From: Entoloma clypeatum
Taxonomy: Eukaryota > Basidiomycota > Agaricomycetes > Agaricales > Entolomataceae
DNA length: 64,000 nucleotides
Direction: 5' to 3'
Assembly (NCBI GenBank): GCA_963565915.1
Contig: OY751487.1
Span: forward strand, 1,984,001 to 2,048,000
The position numbers and the translations under genes are program-made. Every line of letters begins with the position of its first letter. Position 1 is the first letter of the stretch. Below, one piece after another: positions 32,600 to 42,758 of the stretch. The notes below the pieces were generated by a model. The model saw nothing but the letters and a program-made list of their open reading frames with translations. It made no database searches and was not told the origin of the DNA.

Positions 32600-35489
32600 T
32601 CATTCACCGACGACATCTAATCCCGCTCGCGGCAGTTTCGTCTCTCCTGCGACGTACAGCTCCCCCGTTTCCACTCTCAACAAATCATTCAACCATTGGC
32701 CCTTTGGCTGAATCTTGATGCCACGGTTATACATGACTGCTAGGTACAGCCATGCAGCTGCGTTGCCAACGGTGCCCACCTCATCCGATACATGCGTCTT
32801 GGCGTACTCGCTGATGCGGCGCCAGAGCGCTTCGTCCGTGTACAAATCATAAAGGTGCTGCGCCACTGCAGTGTTGTCGCCAGGTGTGGTGAGATAACCT
32901 GACTTGCCATGCTCAATTTGGAGTGGGATCCCGCCAGTTCGGCTGGCGATGATCGGCACACCGGCGTGAACAGCTTCGGACACTTTGACCTCGAACCCTT
33001 CACGAGTCGAAAGTTGCAGAGCAATACGTGCGTTTGCCATCAAGGCGTTGAGGACTGCGACAGGGTTGCTATCAATAGACTGTCGTGCTTGTGAATATGC
33101 GAAACATACGCTGGTCACTGGGTGGTAATCTCATAACCACAATGTCTTCTGCGAATTCGACATATTGCTCCGAGTGGATGAGTTGCATCACCTGATCGTA
33201 GATGATGCTTGCATCTGGATCATCGACAGCACCGTGGCCACAGACCAAGAGTTGTGGGGTGTCATTGTCGTCGTCGTTGTCGTTGGGTCCCTTCTTGGCA
33301 GCAAGGAGGTGACGGAATCGTGCGTAGGAATCGATGACATTCGGAATACCTAGCCAGCGCAAAGTTAGGATGACCAGAAGGTGCGATAGTAAGTTTCGCT
33401 TGACCTTTGGCGGGATCAAAACGTGCGATCTGAATAATGTAATCGCGCTCAGGCCACCTGAGTTCGTTCATCTTCTCCTTGACGCATAGACTCCTGAATT
33501 CTCCCATATAGTACTGTGAGTCCCTGCAGTATGTGAGAAGCAATGGCTTTGCCGAGGGAAACAGCAACCTCACCAAGAGCCCAGATGCTTGTTAAGACCG
33601 TCGAGCCTATGGACGAGATGATGAGTTTCTGTATCTACTCTCTAAGAGGACAAGAGACAGACCAGTCTGTCGCAGCTCCCAAAAGGGCAAGTTTATCGAT
33701 AGGTACATCGCTAGGCACGAACTTGTTGACGGGGTGACCTGGTTTCAAATGTCACAGGATGCCAGGACAGACGATAGAGAAACGCACTGATGAACAAATC
33801 TGCAAGCTGAATATTGTTCCAGAGGTATTTCCAAACTTCTTCTTGAGGTGATCCCGGTACATGGACAAGGTCACTACGTATCTCAATATGGGAGCGGTAT
33901 ACAATGGGAAGTTCCGGGCGAATCTTCTTGATCAAGGGAATGAGTCCGGGCATTTGTGGATCATCTTGGGTCCTTGGATCAGCGGGAAAACAAACTATCT
34001 AGATATGACAGGTGTACCTATGAAAGCAACGTCAACACCACCAGGGGCAAGGGGACCACCATCAGCCGTCCAGCGGAGACCGTTCTTGAGAATCCATGCG
34101 TCAAAGTGGTCCTTGTTGTCTTGTGTTAGACGAAGGTCTGGGGCAGCAACGCCCTGCAGAATGTTGTGGTTGTTCTTGGTGATGCGGAACACGCTAGGAG
34201 ACGGGTTCGGCACATACCTATGAGGGATAAGCCTGATGAGCAGCCAGTACAGCAAGGTTGGACAAGTGACATACCAAGCAGCGTCGACGTCCAGCAAGGT
34301 CAAGAACCTGATCAGCGCATGGCGCATCTGATAATGGATGGCATCTTTTCGGGGTTGACGGGGGACGAAATGATGAACTCACGAGAGCGACACCGCCTGT
34401 TGACATGTCGAGGAATCAAATGAACTGAAAATGTCAAATAGAATCAAGGTGGCCTACCTCCTTGTGGAGTAGATGAGAAAAAGCCGATTTTGACTTTCTT
34501 CTCGCGGAGTTCATCGGCGAGCTTGACCACGGCGTTCCATGTTCTATGCAAGAATCCTCAGATCTCAATCTAAATCGGGACGGGGGGCATACCCGGATCC
34601 GACGGTCTTTCTGTAATCATCAAGATCGTCGATCAGGTGAATTTTGCCGGCAGCATCAACAGTGACTTGATTGCGAGGACCAATGCTGAGGCGCGGGTTA
34701 TTTCCGGGGCCAAAGTACATGATGCACTTGCGAGCAGCAGAATCGGCCTGCTCATCGAGGGTGCGAGAGATGGGGAGGCGGTTGGAGACGCCACTATGGA
34801 GGGCGTTCTGGGGATTGAGGTTGGCGGCCGCAGCGATGTGAGCGGACTCGACAAAGACGGTGGGGGTCTCTGCACCTGAAGGAACGTAGGAGCCGGTTGT
34901 GGAGGAGATGCGGTGCTTGACGTTTGGGCGGGTGAGGGAATCGGTGTGAAAGGGTTTGATGTTGAAGACAATGGGGACGATGTCCATGTCGAACCACAAG
35001 CGTGTGCAAAGATTGGGAGCCTATGAGGGGGATGATGAGTGATGTGAGAGAAAGACAGAGGAGAGAAAAGATCTCGCCTCTTTCAGGAGAGAGACGGTGA
35101 CTCCTGCGCCGAGGAACTTGCAGAGATGCTCTGCAGAGAACTTGCGGAGAGTGCCCAGGACGTGGATCTGTATTTCCTTAGCGTTCTTTTCTGGCTGGCC
35201 AGCGGAGTAGGGGACGATGGTGGACGCGAAATCTGTGCTGTAGACGGAATCGTGGATGGATATGGCGATTTCGTACTGGGTGCCGTTGTTGACGGGACTG
35301 CCGGCAACACCAGCCCACATCGGCTGGATGGATGGGATCAGATGGGGGAGATGGGGGAGATCAGGGGGTACTGACGGTCAGACTGGCAAAGGTGGAGGGG
35401 ACATTTGGCTTTTGCTTGGCGGAGATGCTGGAGAGCCTGCGGCGTACGTCTGCGGAGGACTTAGACACGAAGACGTGGTGGGGAGTCAT
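32600..35489 (-). CDS. Trehalose phosphorylase (GT4 family, basidiomycete/CCG-9 type)
   Basis: Starts MTPHHVFVSKSSADVRRRLS. A fungal-specific N-terminal region contains Y-E-I-A-I-S-I-H-D. The GT-B fold has K-V-K-I-G-F-F-S-S-T-P-Q-G-G-G-V-A-L-M-R-H-A, L-D-V-D-A-A-W-Y-V, I-L-Q-G-V-A-A-P, Y-R-S-H-I-E-I-R, I-I-Q-I-A-R-F-D-P-A-K-G, L-V-C-G-H-G, and the donor site S-T-R-E-G-F-E-V-K-V-S-E-A. It reversibly converts trehalose and phosphate to glucose and glucose 1-phosphate in the cytosol, supporting reserve-sugar turnover and stress tolerance in mushrooms. Several introns lie between 33100 and 35020. It shares a 139-bp divergent promoter with the TFIIB-like gene. Confidence 0.92.
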
Positions 35490-35582
35490 GGTGGTTGTGG
35501 GGAAGGAAGAGCGGGGGAAGTGGGGAAAGGGTTTTATATATGTACACTGACAAGGCACGGGACCGGATGTTTTTGAGACACG

Positions 35583-35608
35583 ACGCGTCAAAAACGCGTG
35601 ATCACGTG
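35583..35608. promoter_or_regulatory. Two ACGCGT boxes and an E-box in a divergent promoter
   Basis: ACGCGT occurs at 35583-35588 and 35594-35599, five bases apart, followed by CACGTG at 35603-35608. The first is the MluI cell-cycle box bound by MBF-type factors in ascomycete yeasts; the second is a bHLH site. They lie between the starts of trehalose phosphorylase and the TFIIB-like gene, closer to the latter. Binding in this organism is inferred. Confidence 0.45.
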
Positions 35609-35628
35609 CCCCACCCCATTCATTCAGT

Positions 35629-37635
35629 ATGCCCCACTGCACTGAGTGTCGAGCCACCACCGTCTGGGACGATGATGCCGCCTCCGACATCTGCACCGCA
35701 TGTGGCACCCTCGTTGACGCTTCCCAGTCCCTCCTCACGACCCACGCCGACCCCGGTTCGCATGGCGTGCCCTCGTCGACGCTCAAGAGCTTCCGTCTCG
35801 GCTCGAACTGGGACCTCGTAGGGCAAGGGAAGGAAGCGCGGGAGAGAAAAAATAGCGTGCGTGTGGTCGTCATAGAAGCGAGCATGAACTCACTCATCAT
35901 TGGCGTGCAGTTGGCGATGGCAGAATACATGCGCTCGCTCGCCGGTCGGCTGAACGCCCCTGGGCTATCTTCACGGGCCATCGCGCTTTTCACGCAGGCC
36001 AAGGCGCTCGCCCCGTTCCGGTGGGGCCGAAAGGCCAATCTCGTGGCAGGCGCGTGCCTCGCGATCGCCCTGCGCGAGTCTCGCCGCCCTGATGCCCTCC
36101 ATGACATCGCCTTCCTCCTCACAGAAAAGTTTCCCACTCTCGTCAGCACCCTCGTCTCCACCGCGTCCCTCCTCAACATCTCTCTCACTCCGTCTGATCC
36201 GGCCTTCCACATCCCAGACCTTGCAAACTTCCTTTCCTGCCCCCAGTCTCACCTTCCCCCACCCCTTCTCGCCCAGCTTGCTACCCTCTGTCCCCGTTCT
36301 GCTGCGAATACCGCCACCTCCCTTTCCAGTCTCCTCTCCCGCCTCAGTCCGGACCACCCCATCAACCAGCTCCCCAGTCCCCCCACCGCATGTGCCCTGA
36401 TTCTTCTTGCCCTCGAAGGCCACCTAAGGTCTCCCCTCACCAACATCAGCAACCTGGCTCAGTCCCTCGCCGGCCGCTGTCACGTCGGCCGCGCCGTCGT
36501 CATGGAGCGCTACAAGGCCATCCAGGACGAGATCAATGCTTGGATCGAACGCGTCCCTTGGCTCACCAAATACGAACGCCGTAAAGGAAGGCGCAACAAC
36601 CGCGCAAAGGTCAGCATGCGCCAAATAGTTGCCCTTGGTTTGCGAGATGTCGTCCAGTTTCAGGACGAAATTTGGCGGGGACAGCTCAAGCCCAGCGTCG
36701 CTCTGGACACAAGTGACGGCGAGGCTGGTAATTCAAGCGACTCTGACATTTCCGCCTCGTCCACCGCGTCAATGACTCCTCAACTACCTTTACTTGGACC
36801 TCCACCCAAGCGTCAAAAGACGAATCATCAACCCCTACATCAAGCTACGCAATTTCTCCTCCATCCTTTGTCCACCCCTCTTCCGTCATCCAATTCCACC
36901 CCAGCCGCTGCAATCTTGCCCCCAGTACAATCCTACTTTGCTTCGCCTGCCCCATGCTCCCCTACTGTCGGTTGGACATCTAACCCGCTCCCACGCCAAC
37001 GATCCCACCGGCCCCCATCCCTCGCTCTTGCATCCTACATCCTTACCGCTCCATCTCTCTCTCTATCCGCACCCAACATGCATTTGCCAACACGGCTCCA
37101 AATGCTTGTTGCCGAGCGCACAGGAGAAGACGCGATTACCGACGATGAGCTGTTTGCACCAGGAGAGCTCGAGGCGCTCCTTAGGAGTGATGAAGACGCC
37201 GAGAATCTGCGCGCCAAATACATCCAACTGGGACTTTGGAACGAACACAAGCCTGAAGAGGACGAGCATTCGATGGGAGGGAAGAGGAGCGGCAAAAGGC
37301 AGAAGAACGCGTCCGAGGAAGCCGAAAAGTCGGCCGAAGGAGAGGCGCAATACCAGAGCAAGAGAGGAAGGGTTGACCTTGAAGCGCTTGCGCGGTTTTT
37401 GCAGGACCCTGTACCGCTCGAGTCTGGCCAGGACGAGAAGGACGCTGACGACGCAATGTTTCTGGGTCTGGAAAGGTTTGACGATGAAGCGAGCGAAACT
37501 CTCGAGGATGATAAAGATGAGTATTATGACTACCTGACTGCAGATGGTGAAGTTATCGTCGACCAATGGCGCCCGCTTTCTCCACAAGCTGGTTGTTCCT
37601 CTCACGCGGAAGACTATGAGGAAGAATACGACTGA
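35629..37635 (+). CDS. TFIIB-type zinc-ribbon/cyclin-fold protein (BRF-like), uncharacterised
   Basis: A 668-residue frame beginning MPHCTECRATTVWDDDAASD. Cysteines at 4, 7, 22 and 25 form a TFIIB zinc ribbon. Cyclin-like helices follow (L-A-M-A-E-Y-M-R-S-L-A-G-R-L, A-G-A-C-L-A-I-A-L-R-E-S-R-R-P), with V-A-L-G-L-R-D-V-V-Q-F further on. The C-terminal half is disordered, then acidic with a basic bipartite-like patch. It is a general-transcription-factor relative, perhaps a divergent BRF/Rrn7 or a fungal paralogue; I cannot say which polymerase. A 99-bp in-frame stretch (GTAGGG...GTGCAG, about 35818-35916) is probably an intron, which would give about 635 residues. Codon choice is visibly richer in C than in neighbouring genes. 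Confidence 0.65.
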   Translation: MPHCTECRATTVWDDDAASDICTACGTLVDASQSLLTTHADPGSHGVPSSTLKSFRLGSNWDLVGQGKEARERKNSVRVVVIEASMNSLIIGVQLAMAEYMRSLAGRLNAPGLSSRAIALFTQAKALAPFRWGRKANLVAGACLAIALRESRRPDALHDIAFLLTEKFPTLVSTLVSTASLLNISLTPSDPAFHIPDLANFLSCPQSHLPPPLLAQLATLCPRSAANTATSLSSLLSRLSPDHPINQLPSPPTACALILLALEGHLRSPLTNISNLAQSLAGRCHVGRAVVMERYKAIQDEINAWIERVPWLTKYERRKGRRNNRAKVSMRQIVALGLRDVVQFQDEIWRGQLKPSVALDTSDGEAGNSSDSDISASSTASMTPQLPLLGPPPKRQKTNHQPLHQATQFLLHPLSTPLPSSNSTPAAAILPPVQSYFASPAPCSPTVGWTSNPLPRQRSHRPPSLALASYILTAPSLSLSAPNMHLPTRLQMLVAERTGEDAITDDELFAPGELEALLRSDEDAENLRAKYIQLGLWNEHKPEEDEHSMGGKRSGKRQKNASEEAEKSAEGEAQYQSKRGRVDLEALARFLQDPVPLESGQDEKDADDAMFLGLERFDDEASETLEDDKDEYYDYLTADGEVIVDQWRPLSPQAGCSSHAEDYEEEYD

Positions 37636-38517
37636 ACGTACTCCCATCTCATCTGAAAGTTTCAATCTCTAGGAATGTCACTCTGTACCCTAACCTGGCG
37701 AGGGCATTGACGGCGCGCACCCGACAAGAAACGGTCTGCTGAAACGGAGAAGCGCCCTCTTACTTTTCTTGTATGTGCAATCCTATTTCGGACAGAACAG
37801 TCCAGGTCGTTTATTTCACCGGAAGAAGAGCTTTCTACATGTAAGTTGACATCCCAATCGTCAGTCCTTGCTCTGTCAATATTGAAACCGCACTTCTTTT
37901 CTTACCCATTCACTTCTCTGTTCTTGTGAGTGTGCGCCAAACATCAAATTCTCAATGTGCATGGGTGCATCGGCAACAAGTCACCTCGGTTCAAACTCCA
38001 AATATCCCTGAGTGCACGAACGCCGCAACTTGACTCGTCTTCTATATTCATTCCTTTCATCTGTCCTTTCTAGCCAGTACCATCTGGCATGTGTTCGTCC
38101 CCGTTCTGTTGGTTTTGTCAAGCAGTCAGCCCTTTCTGTGGATGTCCACCTGCCCTCATTCGTGCGATAGCTCGACAATAACATGTATCTGTGGCAAATG
38201 TTATCTTGTTTGCTGTACATACAAGGTCGCATGATGTTTTGACTCTTTGAAGATAATGAGGCCATTTCCGTCCCTTATGGCTTTTAAATTCGGCCCGCAA
38301 CAATTATGATAGTCAGTCGATGGAATATATTACAAGTTATACAGTAGCCTCAAGAAAATGAAGTCCAGACTTAAGCACATGTTTGAATGGTCATGGCCGA
38401 TTCCTGAGCGTACATACGTACAGACGCATTCTACATGGAGCAATGTCCATCAGGTTCCCGAACCACTCGCAATACGTACCCCTGGATCGTCCCACCAAAT
38501 TATCGGCCAGATTCATG
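37636..38517. other. Intergenic stretch between convergent genes
   Basis: About 880 bp between the TFIIB-like stop and the PAP2 stop. It presumably holds both 3' untranslated regions and terminators. Only short frames without family resemblance occur. A GAGGGC...GCCCTC inverted pair flanks about 45 bp near 37700-37760; it is too isolated to call an RNA gene. Confidence 0.5.
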
Positions 38518-40200
38518 CTATATGGTGGTTTGTTGTCTGCTAGATGTACCTTGCTCCCTTGATTGGGCAGGCGGCACCGAACGTGGTTGAGAAAACTCAA
38601 GTTCCCCATCCTTCCACACCTCCTCCAGGGGACCCACTTCAGGGCGCTTCACTGTGCCTTCCAGCTCATAGTCCTCGCTCGGCCGACCGGGGTGGTTGTC
38701 CAAGAGACCCTCGTGGACGGGGAGGACGGGCAAGTGAGGGAAGGGATTGTGGTAGCCCTGCGGGGGTTGGGGGTATGTATCATCACGATGGTTGAGGGAA
38801 GGTTGGTGCAGGGGTAAAACGTCTTCCCTCTTGACTCGTGGTGAGTAGGGACGGTGAGACAACTCAGAGGCGAGGCTAGGGTAGTATTGCCGGTAAGTAA
38901 AGTACGAAACGGTGGTTCCGAGGAGGGAGCCCACGAGGACGTCCTGCCAGTGGTCTGTTACAAAAAGGGGTTAGTGGAATATCATAGTTGAAATCATTCC
39001 AGCTGCGGACGCACGGCGGTAATCCATAGTCCGTGAGATCGCAACAAGTGCAGCACCTGCAAATGGTGCGAGAGCCAACCACGCTTTGCCCTGTTTGGGA
39101 AAAGCGTCATCGCTGAGGATCTGAAGATTCAAGCCATGCACATACCGCGTGTCCCCGACGATCAAAAAGATGAAGTTTCCCTGCGAGGTAGAACGCAAGG
39201 AAACCTAGGCCAGCGAATGACACTAAACAGGGTATTGTTCGATGATACTAGACGAAAGTTTCTGGGAAGACTTACGACTCGAGTGACCCGAAGGAAAACT
39301 ACGGAACCCATCGCGGAGAAGTGCAACATCTGTCTGAGTGCAGATGGCAGACGAGGAGAGCCCGAAAGGTGGATCGACCGTTCCAGCGGGTGGTTGGCAA
39401 CGGTCAACGAGGTCTAGAAAGTGTGAATGTATGACAGGTGTTGAAAGGAGGATATATACCTGGTCTTGGACGGCCAACTGTGAGTTTGGTGAATTGAGTG
39501 AATGCCCCTGTGATGGAAAGACCAAGTATCACTGGAATGACACCCGATGAGCCACGACGAGAATTGATGACGACGAGATATACAAACATCCCAAGGATCC
39601 TATAAATTTACATTGTTCGGGTCAAATAGGTAATCATGCTGGATTGCACGACAAACCATTATGAAAATCCCACCACGACCTTATCGTGAGGAGATTGATT
39701 ATGGGTTGGAGAACGAGAGGTGCGATGAAGCAGATGCAGAACAAAGCTATATTCTATTCAGGGCGTTCAGTATCGTATTCCCTCTGTCAAAAAGGTTCCT
39801 ACGTACCGGCACACGCTCGTGTACAGCAAATCTGAAAATGTCAAGAAATTGCTTCCATCTTGTGCGCGAAATGACCTACGGATGACGCAACCTGCAGAAG
39901 TAAATTTGTCAAGAAGAGACTTGGATAAAAAGCATCGACAACGGTGCACGCACGAGGTATCCTGGACTGAAAATACCCTCCTGTAACCGTCAATCTTGTC
40001 GAGAGAAAAGAAAAGCGCGCTTGATATCCTTATGCATCAGCTACCAAAGCTTGGGCAGAGCAGGCGGAAACATACGCCAGCACGATCGTTATAATCCTTT
40101 AGGCAACATGAGTTTTGTGGTTGTTTTGAGTCCAAAATTATAAACACTACCAGTCTGGTAAATAGGACAAGATCAGTTTACGACGCCTGGCAGGAGTCAT
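38518..40200 (-). CDS. PAP2-family lipid phosphate phosphatase (DPP1-like)
   Basis: Starts MTPARRRKLILSYLPDW. Exons spliced by hand give I-I-T-I-V-L-A-A-L-F-F-S-L-D-K-I-D-G-Y-R-R, D-T-S-L-R-H-P-F-A-V-H-E-R-V-P, and several membrane helices. The three catalytic signatures are K-L-T-V-G-R-P-R-P, F-P-S-G-H-S-S and S-R-T-M-D-Y-R-H-H-W-Q-D-V-L-V-G. This is the phosphatidate/diacylglycerol-pyrophosphate phosphatase family, a six-helix membrane enzyme with its active site facing the lumen or outside. A hydrophilic C-terminal tail follows. The residues L-R-H of the D-T-S-L-R-H-P motif come from a 12-nt microexon at 39880-39891. The gene is divergent from PPP4R2, 123 bp away. Confidence 0.9.
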
Positions 40201-40323
40201 CGCTGGCTGATTGTTGCCAGAGCCAGCTTGGGAGGCAAAGAGATTTCTCATGAAAGTCGAGGGCAGGTTGGGAAGCGGGTCGGCAAGTCGAGAATAAGAC
40301 ATACTTGTGCACAGCTTTCAGTC

Positions 40324-41434
40324 ATGAGCGTAGAAAACTTCCAATGGCTTCCTGGTAAGTTGTATGTATCTGGTCCACAAGAACATCTCATTGTTCTCAG
40401 AATACGACGCGTTGTTGGACAAGATAGCGAGAACGGACACCGTAGAGTACGTTCAATATTCCCCTGCGCAGGTTAGCAAGCTCACGAGTGAATCATCAGT
40501 TCAGATTGGAATATCCTCCGCAACGCCATTAAATACAAGATCAATGTGGTGAATAGTTTTCTGCTCATTGTTCTTTACGATGATCATAACAACGAAAGAC
40601 TGGTGTCAGAATGCCGCGCTCTTCCTGGCAGAGAAACCGTCAGCTCCACCCCCACCAACATTCCAGCCTCAAACACTGCCTTCTGGAGGTCTAAAACTGC
40701 CTCCCTTCCCGCCCCGCAAACAGCCTCGCCCCCTGAGCGATGCGATCCCTGTGAGCTACATGACGGAGGAGCAAGCCAACGAGCTCAAAGCACATATATT
40801 CGCCCAACTCGAAGAGTTTGAATCGTGAGTCCAAAGCTAAATCACCATCCTTCGATGTATTACAGACACAATGATTGACAGGAACCCGCCATTTACCATC
40901 CAACGTGTCTGCGAACTCTGTCTCCACCCAAAACAACACTATCGCTCTGTAGGGAAATACCTTCGCGCAGTCGAGAAATCTCTTCTTGTCACCTCAGCCT
41001 GGGACAGTTTTCCACCACTTTCGGACATGGACTCGGATCCGAATGGCAGGAGTGTATTTTCTCTCGGATCCACACGCCAATCCGCACCTTCCACGCCCCT
41101 CTTTTCTCCGATTCCTTTCCTCCATGAGGATGCGCGGCGGTCAAAGTCACGCAGCCCGCCACCTTCCCCGCTTGTCCTCGGCTCGGCAGGATCAGCCACT
41201 CGCGAACCTTTGGAATCAAAAGCCCTTGGTTTGGTAGATGAGCTGGATGATCCCAATCCAGGACATATGAGCGATCATCCAACAGCACTTACATCCGTGA
41301 CCACCACGAGTAATGAACTGGCGTCAGGGCCATTTCTCGGCAGCTTGGGACAACGTTTTGTGAAAGGAGACGAGGAATCTACACCTGATAACATGAATCT
41401 CGATGAGGATAAGGAAAATAACAAGTCGCAATGA
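40324..41434 (+). CDS. Protein phosphatase 4 regulatory subunit 2 (PPP4R2/Psy4-like)
   Basis: Starts MSVENFQWLP, then E-Y-D-A-L-L-D-K-I-A-R-T-D and D-W-N-I-L-R-N-A-I-K-Y-K-I-N. The next part is L-F-L-A-E-K-P and a Pro-rich linker. The conserved core P-P-F-T-I-Q-R-V-C-E-L-C-L-H-P, Y-R-S-V-G-K-Y-L-R-A-V-E-K-S-L-L-V-T-S is the family hallmark. The tail is disordered and acidic. PPP4R2 directs PP4 to substrates such as phosphorylated H2A during recovery from DNA damage and also acts in splicing and centrosome control. The donor and acceptor of the intron around 40550-40610 are uncertain; I favour resuming at A-A-L-F-L-A-E-K-P. Confidence 0.88.
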
Positions 41435-41542
41435 AGAAGCCTGCTAAACTGCTGTGTGTGTTGATGGGCATCGCATAGCTATATGTACTGACACTCTCAT
41501 TATTTGTTATCGCAAGTACTTTTTGGCGAATCTAGGGAGACG

Positions 41543-42117
41543 CTATGTGAAATCCTGCTTTATCTTCTCTAGCATGGCATTCATCCGTAGTTTCATGTTC
41601 GGCTGACCCCTGCCAGTTTCTCCACGTGAGGATCCTCGATTGTTTCCTCTTCCTCGCACGTGTGGGGCCCCACGATGGCTGCCTCTCCGACCAGAGCCTG
41701 CTTTGAATGTGTGCAATGAGGAACGAGAGTACGCTTCTGTTGTAAGATCGCGCAAGGATGGACAAGGCGGAGCCTGCATATCGGGCTCACCCTCCTCAGT
41801 GCGGCGTTTCTGGGGAGTTGTCTGATAACGGGTATCGGTTTGTGCATTTAGTTCTGCCAGTGATTCGCCATCGGATTTCTCGGATTCAGGAGCCTCGCTT
41901 TCCCTGCTCTCGAATGTGTTGTCGTTCATTGCAGCTGAAAAAGCCTGCTTGTTCTTTTGAGCCTTCCATTTACTCTTGATCTTAGCATTCGCTATCCATG
42001 TTGCCTTTAGTTTCTTCGCTATGCTGCATCAGCGGTCGAACAGCTTGAGATATTGATGAACCGACCTCTGTTGATTGGCAAATGCTGGAATGTAGGCGGG
42101 CGTTTCCGCTTGAGCAT
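41543..42117 (-). CDS. Small basic RG-rich conserved fungal protein, function unknown
   Basis: Two exons (42117-42066 and 42018-41543) give 175 residues starting MLKRKRPPTFQHLPINR. An N-terminal basic helix, A-K-K-L-K-A-T-W-I-A-N-A-K-I-K-S-K-W-K, is followed by an acidic Ser-rich stretch. Next comes an Arg/Gly-rich segment (R-G-R-G-N-N-R-G-S-S-R-G), and the end is Q-P-N-M-K-L-R-M-N-A-M-L-E-K-I-K-Q-D-F-T. The Arg/Gly content and basic helix suggest RNA binding, perhaps nucleolar; no domain name can be assigned. Its start is 125 bp from that of the divergent eIF1 gene. Confidence 0.65.
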
Positions 42118-42140
42118 TGCAGTCGATGTCACCATTTGCT

Positions 42141-42148
42141 TATATAAG
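42141..42148 (+). promoter_or_regulatory. TATA box of the eIF1 gene
   Basis: TATATAAG lies about 100 bp upstream of the eIF1 start codon and just upstream of a pyrimidine-rich leader typical of highly expressed fungal genes. Confidence 0.55.
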
Positions 42149-42242
42149 AGTTGATAAAACCAAGGAAACACCTTGTCTCTCAACAACTTTCAACAACCAC
42201 CAACCCCCACTCAGTTCTTCTTTCTGTCTTTCTATCCATCGC

Positions 42243-42758
42243 ATGAGCGTTCAGAACCTCAACACATTCGGTGAGCTCATCGTCTGTTGGCTTATCCATA
42301 GACCACTTACTCGACTCTTATCTACAGATCCCTTTGCCGACGAGGGAGACCCACTAGGAGACAACCAAGACGTTGGATCCCAGGCGGATTACATCCACAT
42401 CCGCATCCAACAAAGGAATGGGCGGAAGACGTTGACCACCTTGCAGGGTTTGCCCAAGCGTGAGTTTATGCCTTCCATCTCTGCTTCCCATTCATCCTTT
42501 GTCGATCGCTCAGAATACGATTCTAAGAAGATTTTAAAGGCTTTCAAGAAGGTACCTTTCATCTCGCTAGTTGTACACCCGTTTATCTAAGGTTCCCTCA
42601 TAAAATCTCCATAGGAATTCGCATGTAATGGAACTCTTGTCGACGACGAGAAACTGGGACAAGTCATTCAGCTCCAAGGAGATCAGCGTGCCAAGATCTC
42701 CAATTTCCTTGTCGAAAACGGCCTCGAGAAGTCGACCATCAAAGTTCATGGCTTCTAA
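42243..42758 (+). CDS. SUI1: Translation initiation factor eIF1 (SUI1)
   Basis: Four exons splice into about 114 residues: M-S-V-Q-N-L-N-T-F-D-P-F-A-D-E, then Y-I-H-I-R-I-Q-Q-R-N-G-R-K-T-L-T-T-L-Q-G. They continue with Y-D-S-K-K-I-L-K-A-F-K-K-E-F-A-C-N-G-T, V-I-Q-L-Q-G-D-Q-R and the terminal I-K-V-H-G-F. This is eIF1, which binds near the ribosomal P site, keeps the scanning 43S complex open and rejects poor start codons. Length and ending match the family exactly. Introns interrupt codons in phases 1 and 2, and each junction restores the conserved sequence. Confidence 0.96.

Noticed and set aside
35361..36212. 283-codon minus-strand frame across the TFIIB-like gene
   Set aside because: GC-rich antisense frame; the plus strand has a zinc ribbon and the minus protein has no recognisable feature.
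37700..37760. GAGGGC...GCCCTC inverted pair
   Set aside because: Six paired bases around about 45 nt without further structure; likely chance or part of a 3' untranslated region.
37980..38000. GGTTCAAACTCC, resembling a tRNA B box
   Set aside because: No A box, acceptor stem or anticodon arm can be paired around it on either strand.
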